Of a stretch of 46,775 nucleotides of DNA, positions 19,895 through 29,498 are shown piece after piece (the first letter of the stretch is position 1; each line of letters begins with the position of its first letter). The position numbers and the translations under genes are program-made. The stretch lies in IMG/VR virus record IMGVR_UViG_3300022072_000020, positions 1-46,775 of that record. One strand, given 5' to 3'. The stretch comes from a virus. Under the pieces are notes generated by a model. The model saw nothing but the letters and a program-made list of their open reading frames with translations, did no database searches and was not told the origin of the DNA.

Positions 19895-20707
19895 ATGTCA
19901 TTTCTACTAGGTGCAGCCATAATAGGCGGCGTAGCTCAATTAGGAGGTGCTTTAATATCTGGTAGCGCAGCTAGAAGTGCAGCGAGTGACGCTAACGATC
20001 AAGTTACAGCACAGCTCGAGCGCCAGCAAAAGCAAGACGCTTTACTAGAGGCTCAAAGACAAAGATATAGAGAGTTTGAGTTTACAAATCCGTACGCAAA
20101 TCTTCAAAACCCATTTGAGGGTATGGAGAATGTGTATGAGGATTTAACCGTAAATCAAGAGGCGGCTAGATTCCAAATGGAACAAGGCACTCAACAGAGA
20201 GCTAACGTAATGCAGGGTCTGCGTGGTTCAGCTGGATCATCAGGTGTTGCTGGGTTAGCGCAAGCTTTAGCAAATCAAGGTCGATTACAAGCTAGACAGG
20301 TTTCAGCTGATATATCTAAACAAGAGACTGCTAATCAGCGCTTAGCTGCTCAAGGAGCTATGCAGAACCAACAAATGGAAAGACAAGGTCTTAGCGCTAT
20401 TCAAATGGCTCAGGCTGGTGGGGAGATGGCGACGCAGGAAGCCGAGATGCAAAGACAAGCTACGTTATTGGGCGTTGCTTATCAAGGAGCTGCAGGTGCT
20501 TCTGCTGGTTTACAACAAGCTTATGGAAATCAAATGAATATGAATATGGCTGGTGCGCAGATGCAGATGCAAAACGCTCAAGCATTTGGAGATATGATGG
20601 GTAATGTGCCTTGGGATGAGATGAATTTTGGTAACAACACGACTAACAGCACAGTTGCTAACCAAGGTTACAATCAATCGCAACTACCAGGTATGGTTTC
20701 ACCTTGA
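19895..20707 (+). CDS. Internal virion protein with N-terminal glycine-zipper membrane segment
   Basis: Residues 1 to 30 form a hydrophobic glycine-spaced helix (FLLGAAIIGGVAQLGGALI) suited to inserting into a membrane. The rest is helical and extremely rich in Q, A, M and G, with a central FTNPYANLQNPFEGMENVY and a glycine/serine-rich GLRGSAGSSGVAGLAQALAN stretch. Small alpha-helical proteins with a membrane-active N terminus next to large internal proteins are typical of the ejected proteins of podoviruses (functionally like T7 gp14 or P22 gp20), which help DNA cross the envelope. It precedes two larger genes of the same presumed set. The exact equivalent cannot be named. Confidence 0.58.
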   Translation: MSFLLGAAIIGGVAQLGGALISGSAARSAASDANDQVTAQLERQQKQDALLEAQRQRYREFEFTNPYANLQNPFEGMENVYEDLTVNQEAARFQMEQGTQQRANVMQGLRGSAGSSGVAGLAQALANQGRLQARQVSADISKQETANQRLAAQGAMQNQQMERQGLSAIQMAQAGGEMATQEAEMQRQATLLGVAYQGAAGASAGLQQAYGNQMNMNMAGAQMQMQNAQAFGDMMGNVPWDEMNFGNNTTNSTVANQGYNQSQLPGMVSP

Positions 20708-20737
20708 TTTTATTAATAGCATTAAAATAACATAGAC

Positions 20738-22687
20738 GTGAACATAAAAGCAGATTCAACAATAGTAGCCTCAGCAGGCGCTTTAGCAAGAGCTAAGGTA
20801 CCGTTCTCCATGAGAGGCATGACCGCTGGTTTGTTACAGCAAAGAGGCGAGTTATTGGATAGTATATCCACTAACTTTGAAAAAAGCATGCAAGAGATCG
20901 AGGGTATAAACGCTGAGGCGAAGGAAGCTATGGGGAAGCTTGCTAAAAACATGAATGACGGCACTGTGAAAAACAGCGACGAAAGAGCTGAGATGCAAGA
21001 CCAATTAGATACGTATAGAGAAGAGTTAAAAAATATACCACTATTTGGTAAAGAAAATAAAAGAAAGAGGGCGGACTTACTTTATGAAATAAATAAATAC
21101 ACTAAAGCTAGACAAACAGAGGGTCAAATAGGTAACGATATAATCACGTCTTACAACACAAACGCTTACGACGTTGGACTAACTAAAGCACCAGCTATAG
21201 CTTTTATTAAAAACGTTGCTGATCATTATAACGGTGACGCTACAGATACTTCTTTTAAAATAGAAACCGTAGATGGAAAACGTGTGTTTTCTTTTACTTA
21301 CACAGATGGAGATAATAAAACTACTTCTTTTGAAAGACAGTCTATAGAAGATATATCTAAATTACTTAGAAAAAGAGATACAGGTACTATAACTTCTGCT
21401 AACGAAGTATTAAACAACTGGCGAGAAACCGCTAAAAAGAATCCTAAGCTTGAAAAACAAGATGTTCTCCAGGAGATACAAAACAGTCTTGAAGAACTGT
21501 TTAAAAACAAACCAGACGGGTTTGCTAGTGTTGCTATGACCAAAATGTTTGGTCAATCTATGAGTTATTATGACGCTTTACATAATCCAGATAGCAAAGA
21601 GTCAAAACAGATACTTGATGTTCTGCTCAGCATGAAACCAGAGCTTGATAAAAACGGCAACGACGGTAGCGGAGATGGCCAGATTACAGTAGATGATTTT
21701 GCCACTACAGAAAACTACGAAGAATTTATAAAGTCACTAGTAGATCCTAATCCACAGGAAAGAACCTTAGCTCACTCTCTTGCGGCTAAGTTTTATGCTG
21801 AAGAAGAAGGTGGTAAAGCTATTGATTTAGGCATAAAGTATAGAGCTGACGAAGAAAAAACTGGTAGTGGTGGTGGTGGTGGTGGTAACAACTGGGGTGG
21901 ATGGGGTAGAGACAGTTGGAATACTGGTGGAGGTTTTGTAGGTGGGCAAGAGAGAGCTGGTAGATATCAAACACACGCTGACGCCTCTATAAAGCGAAAT
22001 CAATTAGACAATTTACAAACTGTGCGTGGCGCACATGGTATATTTACCTGGAATCCTGAAGCTGGAATGTACGAAGCAGAAGGCGATCAATTTACCGTGG
22101 GTCAAGTTGCGGGTATAGAGGGTGTACTAAGAGACGGCGAAACGGAAGATTCAGCGATATTTAAGCCTACGTCTACGCAGGTGCAGCAGGCGACCGTAGA
22201 CCAAGCTGCTTTACAGGGTATTGTAACAGGTGATAGACTGACTGACAGCGGGAAGATAAGTGTTAGCAAAGCGGTTGACAACTTAAATTCTTTTTATTTT
22301 CCAGCGCCAAATTCTCCAATTAAGTTTTCTAAGCCAAAAGGATTATTTGGCATAGCCGAGAGTTTTGCCTGGGATCTCCCTAAAAATACAGCAACACTAA
22401 AAGATCCAAACGGTAAAAATATAACACCAGGGAATCTTGGTATGACGGTTGAACAAATTGTAGAACTTGCTGAAAAACAAGGGTTAATAGCTAGAAGCAC
22501 TGGGGAAGTAAGTGGCACCAACGTTTATGCAACTGAAGGAGATTTATGGTTTAACTTCAACACCGATTTTGATGAGCAAGCTAAATTTATAAGCGAGCTG
22601 TTCAAAGCGTCTCCTACACTAAATAAGTACAGAGAAGATAAAATTACTAGAGAACAAAGAAATGCGGAAGGAGCTGAGTTTGATTAA
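20738..22687 (+). CDS. Internal virion protein with EF-hand-like calcium loop (GTG start)
   Basis: The start is GTG at 20738. The residues that follow, NIKADSTIV, match the N terminus I recall for this type of marine phage protein, whereas the first ATG at 20810 would remove it. The first 370 residues are charged and helical. Residues 309 to 320 read DGSGDGQITVDD, which fits the EF-hand loop pattern with acidic residues at positions 1, 5 and 12 and glycine at 6. Residues about 378 to 410 are a glycine- and tryptophan-rich linker. The C-terminal 240 residues look globular and end in a helical tail. It lies between a glycine-zipper protein and the 2260-aa polyvalent protein, so an ejected or inner-capsid role is likely. 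Confidence 0.55.
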   Translation: MNIKADSTIVASAGALARAKVPFSMRGMTAGLLQQRGELLDSISTNFEKSMQEIEGINAEAKEAMGKLAKNMNDGTVKNSDERAEMQDQLDTYREELKNIPLFGKENKRKRADLLYEINKYTKARQTEGQIGNDIITSYNTNAYDVGLTKAPAIAFIKNVADHYNGDATDTSFKIETVDGKRVFSFTYTDGDNKTTSFERQSIEDISKLLRKRDTGTITSANEVLNNWRETAKKNPKLEKQDVLQEIQNSLEELFKNKPDGFASVAMTKMFGQSMSYYDALHNPDSKESKQILDVLLSMKPELDKNGNDGSGDGQITVDDFATTENYEEFIKSLVDPNPQERTLAHSLAAKFYAEEEGGKAIDLGIKYRADEEKTGSGGGGGGNNWGGWGRDSWNTGGGFVGGQERAGRYQTHADASIKRNQLDNLQTVRGAHGIFTWNPEAGMYEAEGDQFTVGQVAGIEGVLRDGETEDSAIFKPTSTQVQQATVDQAALQGIVTGDRLTDSGKISVSKAVDNLNSFYFPAPNSPIKFSKPKGLFGIAESFAWDLPKNTATLKDPNGKNITPGNLGMTVEQIVELAEKQGLIARSTGEVSGTNVYATEGDLWFNFNTDFDEQAKFISELFKASPTLNKYREDKITREQRNAEGAEFD

Positions 22688-22708
22688 ATCTTTAAAGTGA
22701 AATCCTAA

Positions 22709-25700
22709 ATGGAAGAATTATGGAAAGGACTCGTTGAAAAAGGTTTATACACTAAATCTTTTAGCAAGTTCCAAGAGCAATATAATAATCAAGAGGGTGT
22801 AAAGAAATTACACACTGGTTTAGTAAACAAAAACTTATACACGAAAAGTGAGGAGGATTTTGCTAATCAGTATGGGTTTGTTTCTACACCTAACGTTATC
22901 GCAGCGTCTCAAAGCGCGAGTGAATCTAGTATGGGTTCAACTGATGAAGATGAGCTACCTGAAGATAAAGGATGGTTTGAAGACATGTTCACCGCGATAT
23001 CTGGAGGGGCTAAAGCTGGTTCGGGTGTTGGTGAAGCTTTTGACGTGTACAGGCAAGGGCGTAATATATCAGAGGAAGATTTAAAGGGTTTTGTGAAAGC
23101 GGCAAACGCTATGACAGAAAATCCAGAAACAAACGAAGCTGCTTCTTGGAGGAAAGACACAGAAAAATATGGAGGTGGTTTCTTGGGAGGTTTTATGGGT
23201 TTATTAGAAAACCCAGGTTACGCACCTCAATTTATAGCATCTTCATTTGCAACAATGGTCTCTTCTTTAGTTGACTCAGAGGAGGTTGCAGCAGCTACCG
23301 CAGTTGGAGCAGGTGGTGGAGCAGCTGTTGGAGGTGGTATTGGAGCTGCCGCAGCCTCTATAGGAGGTCCAATAGGAGCGGCTTTAGGTTATGTTGGCGG
23401 AGCTGGTGCTGGAGCTATAGGTGGAGGTATGGCAGGTTTAGTTGGTGCTATGGAAACTGGTTTGACTTTGACGGATCTATTGAGAGATGAGCTAGGGGAT
23501 AAAGACTTTAATGAGAAAAACATAAGAGCTCTACTGAATGATAAAGACGTTATGGATAGGGTTAAATCAAGATCTTTAGCTAGAGGTTTAACTATTGGAG
23601 CTGTGGAGGGTTTAACATTTGGTCTTTCTAGAGGTGTTGCAGGTACAATACTTGGTTCAGCTACAAAACGAGGGGCTGTAGGTTTATCAAAAGCAGGTTT
23701 AAAAACAGGCGCTAAAGTAGCCGCGGCAACCACAGCGGTAGAGATGGTTGGAGGTGGTGGTGGAGAAGCTTTAGGTATGCTAGCCGCTGGACAAGAATTA
23801 AAAGGAGAGGAGATATTCCTAGAGGCTATAGGTGAGGCAAAAGGTGCTGTTAATACTTCAGATATAGTTAAATCAGCTCTGACAAATACCTCGTATAAGT
23901 TGAACGGTGAAGATGTTACCACTGATAAGATAAAAGAAATAATAGATAACCCTAACACTTCTAAAGCTGATTTAGCTAAGATGAATATAGAGGTTACCGG
24001 TGATAAGGCGTTTGATAATTTCGTAAAGTCTAAGCAGAATGAAGCTGTTGTATATTCTCAGATTGACGAAAGTATCACAGACGAAAAAGATAGAAATGAG
24101 TTAGTAGAATTAGCGTTTAAAAGAGACAATGCTATAGCTAATACCAAAAAAGAAGGTGTTAATCAAGTTCCTGGGGCGCAGCAGGCTTTAGAAGATATAG
24201 AGTCTAGTATTAGCGATATCATAAATAAATATGAAGGAGCTGTAGATGTGGCTGCTACACAAGAGGCAGCCGATGTTCGTAAAGCTAGACGTGATATAAG
24301 TTTAGCAAAGACAATAAACTTTCTTGAGACAAACAAAAATTACACAGGTAAAGAAGTTGTTATAGCTGATGACGATGCCTCTGCTCAAATAGCTCACGAT
24401 AAAGCTGTTGAAGAATACAACGCTAAGCAGACTGATCCTGAGAAAATGCTAGGAGATGAAAACGTTTCTGGTGCAGACGGTTTTATAGTTGGAGATGTTA
24501 TTGTTATAAATAAAGACGTAGCTGGCAGAACAGGTCAGATAAATGTTGGTGCACATGAGTTACTACACGGAATTGTAGCTAAACACATGAAAAGTTTAAG
24601 CGTAAAAGAACAAAACAATCTTATGGGTAGTTTTGTAGATGTTTTAACTAAAGATCAAAAAAAGTATGTCGAAACAGAGTTTAACCGTAGAAAAGATACC
24701 GGTGAATCTTTAGACCCTTCAGAGTGGTTAACTATATTCTCTGATGGTATAACTAAAGGTAAGATTAAATTTGACGAAGGAGTTTTTGATAAGTTAAAAA
24801 ACATTATTCAGGAAATACTAAGAAAGATAGGTTATCCTAAAGAGTTTAAAAACGGTAGACAAGTTTACAACTTTATGAAAGACTATCAGAAAAGCGTTGC
24901 TGCTGGTGGTCAGATTAGCGCAAGAGCTATAGCTCTAGCTGGTGGAGGTGTAACAGCTGGTGAAACTTCGTTTTCTAGATCTGCTTCAGATAAAGTTCAA
25001 AGCATATACAACGAACAAGGAGAAGCAGGTGCTTTTGATATCATAAATGAATTTAAACCTATAGTAAACAGAATAGCTGAGTCTAGAAGAGGTGCGCCGA
25101 ATTTTGATAAGCAATTATTAATAGACGAAATCGAAACTGGTAAGCGCGGTATATATGATTTAATCCGTGAATATAATCCAGACTCAGGTGTACCACTAGC
25201 AGCTTGGATTAATAAATATCTTCCAGCTAGAGCTATCGAAGCTTCAAAAAGAGTTTTAGGTGAAGAGTTTACAGATGACGTAACTGAAAAAGTTGACATA
25301 GCAGCTGAAGAAGCACCTACTCCAGAAGTTAAAGCAAAGCCTAGAAAAAGAAAGATAGTTTTAGCTGAGCGATTGGGCATTAGTGAAGACGTGTCAAAAG
25401 CTATAAGTAAGTTAGTTCCTACTTTAGATTTAGAAGCGTTAACGTTTAAAAGTTTAAAAAACAAGATACCTAATATAACAGGTGAATTATTTGGTATATC
25501 ACCGAAAAAGATAATTAGTGGAGCTAATATAACAAAAAAAGAGTTACAGTCAGCTCAAATGTTTATTAGTAAAAACGTAGATTTATTAATAGCTATGCTA
25601 CCTGAAGGCGCCACAACTGGTGGTACCGCTACAGGTATGCCTAATACTTTATTAAAGGCTTTTTACACTAAAACCGATAGAGCTAAAATGGCTGGAACGG

Positions 25701-28700
25701 GTAGCAAAGCTGGTCTAGCTATTCAAGTTAAAAACCCTAACATAACTAGAGCGGATTTCTTAGAGACATTCGGTATCATAGATGGTAAACCAGATCGTAC
25801 AGATAGGAACACATCGGCTAGAGTGTTAGCGTTAGCGAACCTAACTGGTAAAATGATAACCAATCAAGCGGTTAGACAACAAGTTAGATCAGAAAACTTA
25901 AGAAGCTTAGAAGATGGTAAAAGCAGCATTATGTTTAGTAAGGCAGATGCTGATATAGCTAAACTATTTAATCAAGAAAAATCGTATTATGAGATAAACG
26001 ATCTAAATAGCGTTGAAAGATATATAGATGTAGACGTGCCGAGACTTATTAAGGTTTTTGAAAAGTACCCAGGCTTGTTAACTGGTAATGAACTTGTAAA
26101 CGGTTTAAATGCTATAAGAAATCAAAGCTTGAAACAACCTCTTAGAGACGGTGTAAAAAAATATGACGAATTAAAAGTTAGAGGTAAATACCCAAAAAGA
26201 GACTTTGCTAAATATGTTGGTAACAAAGTTGAACAGATGGATACTGCTAAAATAAATGAATTTAACAGGCAAGCGGGTATTAATTTTGATGCGCATTGGA
26301 AAGCTATAGATAAGGCGTTGTATAATGACCCTACTTTGTTAGGGCCTATACTTATATATTTAAGTAATGCTATTAATTCTAAAACGCATATTCATAGATC
26401 TGGAGCAGAGTTTATATCTTATGACAAGACTACTAAAGGTCGACTTTACTTAGAACATGCCTTGCAAAACGTTAAAGCTTACAGGACTTTGATAAAAGCT
26501 TCTATGAACGACAAAACAGCAGGTCGTTCTGAGTTTAAGAAAACTATAAAAGCTTTAAAGAATAACTATAAGCTTATTGGAGTAAGTGTTACCGATAACA
26601 CTAAATTAGACAAAGGTAGCTATGTAGATGAAAACGGCAAAACTGTATCATTTAAAAATGAAATGGGTTTAGGTTGGGATATTTTTAATAACAAGTGGCA
26701 TGAAAGATATTTTAACAAAATAATAAACGATTTAGGTGGTATAAACCCTGAGAATTTCACTGTAGTTAATTCAAATAAATCACTAGCGGAAGAGTTAAAT
26801 ATAAATTCAGAAGGTGGAATTAGGTTTAGCAAAACTGGAATCGATAATTTTAAAATATTAAATACTGCTATAGCTAACGCTAGAATTAGTAAAGCTTCTA
26901 AACCGACAAAAGGTATCACCGTTCTCGACTTTGATGACACGTTAGCCACAACTAAATCTAAAGTCCTTATAACAGCTCCTGATGGTGTTAAAAGCAAGTT
27001 AAACGCGGAAGAGTTTGCGAAACAAGGCGCTGATCTTTTAGCTGAAGGTTATAAATTTGATTTCTCAGAATTCAATAAAGTTGTTAAAGGTAAGACTGCG
27101 CCGTTGTTCAACAAAGCAATGAAGCTCTCAGGTAAGTTTGGGACAGACAACATGTTTGTTTTAACTGCTAGATCTCCTGAGTCTGCTAAAGCTATTAAGC
27201 AGTTTTTAGATGCTCAAGGGTTAGATATACCCCTTAAGAATATAACAGGTTTAGGAAAGTCGGAAGCTGAGGCTAAAGCTTTATGGATAGCTGAAAAAGT
27301 TGGAGAAGGTTACAACGACTTTTACTTTGCGGATGATGCTATTCAAAATGTTAAGGCTGTTAAGAATATGCTAGATCAATTTGACGTTAAGTCTAAAGTT
27401 CAGCAAGCCAGAGTGAAGTTCAGTCAAAGCATGGATAGTGAGTTTAACAAAATCCTTGAAGATATATTAGGTATAGAAGCTGCTAAAAGGTTTTCTAGTA
27501 TGAAAGCTCGTAAGAGAGGTGAAAGTAAAGGTAAGTTTAGATTCTTTATACCTCCATCTCATGAGGACTTCGTTGGGTTGCTTTACAACTTCATGGGCGC
27601 AGGTAAGAAAGGTGACGCGCATAGAGACTTTTTAGAGCAAGCTTTAATTAGACCTTTAAATAGAGCTAACAAAGAACTTGATACAGCTAGACAAAGTATA
27701 GCTAACGACTTTAAATCTTTAAACAAAAGATTTCCTGATGTTAAAAGTAAACTCAAAAAGAAAACACCAGAGGGTGATTTTACCAATGAAGACGCTATAA
27801 GAGTTTATCTATGGGATACAAACGGTTATGATATACCTGGTATAACTAAAACAGATCAAAAGAATTTAGTTGACTATATCAACTCTAATCCAGAGCTGAG
27901 AGCTTACGCGGATACCTTAAGCGTTATATCCAAACAAGAAGCCTACGTAAGTCCTACAGAAGGGTGGGAGTCTGGTGATATTAGAATGGATCTAAACGAC
28001 GCAACTGGTAGAGTTGGTAGAGAAGAGTATTTTGCAGAGTTTTTACAAAACACGGATATAATATTTTCTAAAGAAAACCTCAACAAGATCGAAGCTGGGT
28101 ACGGTAAAGGTGTTAGAGAAGCTTTAGAGGATATGTTGTACCGAATTAAAAATGGTAGAAACAGACCTAGTGGAAGTAACGCTTTAGTAAATAGATTTGT
28201 TAACTATATAAATGGGGCTGTTGGTAGTGTTATGTTCTTTAACATAAGATCAGCTGTTCTTCAGCAGATGTCTATAGTGAACTACATAAACTTTGCTGAC
28301 AACAACATGTTTAACGCGGCTAAGGCTTTTGCTGACCAAAAGCAATACTGGAGCGATTGGTCTTATATATTTAACTCTGACATGCTAAAGCAGAGAAGAG
28401 GTGGTATACAGACTGACGTTAACGGATCTGAGCTAGCTGAAACTATCAGTAAGTCTAAATTCCCTATGAGAACTTTAATAAGGGAGCTCTTGAAGATTGG
28501 TTTCACACCTACACAAATCGGTGATAATATAGCTATTGCAACCGGTGGCGCTACATATTATAGAAATAGAATTAAAACATATTTAAAGCAAGGTTTATCT
28601 AAGACTGAAGCTGAGGCAAAAGCTTGGACGGATTTCCAAGATATAACACAGTCTACTCAGCAGTCTGCTAGACCAGACATGGTGTCTCAACAGCAAGCTT

Positions 28701-29491
28701 CACCTCTTGGTAAGTTTATACTAGCGTTTCAAAACGTAACATCTCAGTTTAACAGGTTAGGTAAAAAAGCGTTTTTGGATATAAAAAACAGAAGAATAAC
28801 AAAGCCTAATACTTCGCAGTTCCAAAGCGATGTGTCTAACGCGTCTAGAATCATGTATTACTTTGCTATGCAAAACATGATATTCTATGGACTACAGACG
28901 GCTTTATTCGCCGCTCTGTTTGACGATAACGAAGATGATGAAAAGTTTCTTAAAAAGAAAGAGAGAATGATAAACGGTAGTATTGACTCTGTTTTAAGAG
29001 GAAGCGGAGTTATGGGAGCTGTTGTAGCTACAGTTAAAAATATGGCTATGAAGTTTGCGGAGCAAAGGGAAGCTGGTTATAATAAAGATGAAAGTGCTGT
29101 TTTAATGGAGATGTTAAACGTGTCTCCTCCTCTAGGTATTAAAGCTAGAAAAGTAGTTAACGCTGAAAAAACATTAAACTACAACAAGAAAGCTATAGAA
29201 GAAATGGAGACCCTTGATATTGACAATCCTCAATGGTCTGCAGCCACTAGTTACATTGAAGGTATTACTAATATTCCATTAAACAGACTATATAACAAAA
29301 CGCAAAACATGAGAGAAGCCTTGAACAACCAGCACTCAGCTTGGCAAAGAGCTTTAATGTTTATGGGTTGGAGTAAATATAATCTAGGAGTAAATGAAGA
29401 AGAGAAAGACTCTACTTCGTCTAAACGAAAAAGTACATCACGAGGCACCTCATCGCGAGGTGGATCATCAAGAGGTGGTAGTAAAAGATAA
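22709..29491 (+). CDS. Giant polyvalent internal virion protein (protease-, sigma- and HAD-like modules)
   Basis: This 2260-aa protein is a string of modules. Residues 4 to 60 hold two copies of a short repeat (LVEKGLYTKSF and LVNKNLYTKSE). Residues about 190 to 255 are a glycine/alanine-rich membrane-type segment. HELLHGIVAKH at 616-626 fits the HExxHxxxxxH zinc-protease pattern. Residues about 785 to 865 resemble sigma-70 region 2. DFDDT at 1407-1411, the LTAR threonine at 1486 and FADD with D1542 and D1543 fit motifs I, II and IV of HAD phosphatases. The last 600 residues are mostly helical, and the final 22 are S, R, G and K. Short F-S-K/R/Q motifs sit between modules. This is the build of large polyvalent proteins injected with phage DNA. 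The frame is intact. Confidence 0.7.
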   Translation: MEELWKGLVEKGLYTKSFSKFQEQYNNQEGVKKLHTGLVNKNLYTKSEEDFANQYGFVSTPNVIAASQSASESSMGSTDEDELPEDKGWFEDMFTAISGGAKAGSGVGEAFDVYRQGRNISEEDLKGFVKAANAMTENPETNEAASWRKDTEKYGGGFLGGFMGLLENPGYAPQFIASSFATMVSSLVDSEEVAAATAVGAGGGAAVGGGIGAAAASIGGPIGAALGYVGGAGAGAIGGGMAGLVGAMETGLTLTDLLRDELGDKDFNEKNIRALLNDKDVMDRVKSRSLARGLTIGAVEGLTFGLSRGVAGTILGSATKRGAVGLSKAGLKTGAKVAAATTAVEMVGGGGGEALGMLAAGQELKGEEIFLEAIGEAKGAVNTSDIVKSALTNTSYKLNGEDVTTDKIKEIIDNPNTSKADLAKMNIEVTGDKAFDNFVKSKQNEAVVYSQIDESITDEKDRNELVELAFKRDNAIANTKKEGVNQVPGAQQALEDIESSISDIINKYEGAVDVAATQEAADVRKARRDISLAKTINFLETNKNYTGKEVVIADDDASAQIAHDKAVEEYNAKQTDPEKMLGDENVSGADGFIVGDVIVINKDVAGRTGQINVGAHELLHGIVAKHMKSLSVKEQNNLMGSFVDVLTKDQKKYVETEFNRRKDTGESLDPSEWLTIFSDGITKGKIKFDEGVFDKLKNIIQEILRKIGYPKEFKNGRQVYNFMKDYQKSVAAGGQISARAIALAGGGVTAGETSFSRSASDKVQSIYNEQGEAGAFDIINEFKPIVNRIAESRRGAPNFDKQLLIDEIETGKRGIYDLIREYNPDSGVPLAAWINKYLPARAIEASKRVLGEEFTDDVTEKVDIAAEEAPTPEVKAKPRKRKIVLAERLGISEDVSKAISKLVPTLDLEALTFKSLKNKIPNITGELFGISPKKIISGANITKKELQSAQMFISKNVDLLIAMLPEGATTGGTATGMPNTLLKAFYTKTDRAKMAGTGSKAGLAIQVKNPNITRADFLETFGIIDGKPDRTDRNTSARVLALANLTGKMITNQAVRQQVRSENLRSLEDGKSSIMFSKADADIAKLFNQEKSYYEINDLNSVERYIDVDVPRLIKVFEKYPGLLTGNELVNGLNAIRNQSLKQPLRDGVKKYDELKVRGKYPKRDFAKYVGNKVEQMDTAKINEFNRQAGINFDAHWKAIDKALYNDPTLLGPILIYLSNAINSKTHIHRSGAEFISYDKTTKGRLYLEHALQNVKAYRTLIKASMNDKTAGRSEFKKTIKALKNNYKLIGVSVTDNTKLDKGSYVDENGKTVSFKNEMGLGWDIFNNKWHERYFNKIINDLGGINPENFTVVNSNKSLAEELNINSEGGIRFSKTGIDNFKILNTAIANARISKASKPTKGITVLDFDDTLATTKSKVLITAPDGVKSKLNAEEFAKQGADLLAEGYKFDFSEFNKVVKGKTAPLFNKAMKLSGKFGTDNMFVLTARSPESAKAIKQFLDAQGLDIPLKNITGLGKSEAEAKALWIAEKVGEGYNDFYFADDAIQNVKAVKNMLDQFDVKSKVQQARVKFSQSMDSEFNKILEDILGIEAAKRFSSMKARKRGESKGKFRFFIPPSHEDFVGLLYNFMGAGKKGDAHRDFLEQALIRPLNRANKELDTARQSIANDFKSLNKRFPDVKSKLKKKTPEGDFTNEDAIRVYLWDTNGYDIPGITKTDQKNLVDYINSNPELRAYADTLSVISKQEAYVSPTEGWESGDIRMDLNDATGRVGREEYFAEFLQNTDIIFSKENLNKIEAGYGKGVREALEDMLYRIKNGRNRPSGSNALVNRFVNYINGAVGSVMFFNIRSAVLQQMSIVNYINFADNNMFNAAKAFADQKQYWSDWSYIFNSDMLKQRRGGIQTDVNGSELAETISKSKFPMRTLIRELLKIGFTPTQIGDNIAIATGGATYYRNRIKTYLKQGLSKTEAEAKAWTDFQDITQSTQQSARPDMVSQQQASPLGKFILAFQNVTSQFNRLGKKAFLDIKNRRITKPNTSQFQSDVSNASRIMYYFAMQNMIFYGLQTALFAALFDDNEDDEKFLKKKERMINGSIDSVLRGSGVMGAVVATVKNMAMKFAEQREAGYNKDESAVLMEMLNVSPPLGIKARKVVNAEKTLNYNKKAIEEMETLDIDNPQWSAATSYIEGITNIPLNRLYNKTQNMREALNNQHSAWQRALMFMGWSKYNLGVNEEEKDSTSSKRKSTSRGTSSRGGSSRGGSKR

Positions 29492-29498
29492 ATTATAA

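Noticed and set aside
19866-19910. 14-codon frame starting ATGAAAAGT before the gene at 19895
   Set aside because: Very short, overlaps the real start and has no recognisable content.
23389-23958. Long antisense frame (189 aa) inside the giant virion gene
   Set aside because: Shadow of the glycine/alanine-rich segment: its proline, alanine and serine content mirrors the + strand codons. It breaks the dense one-strand layout.
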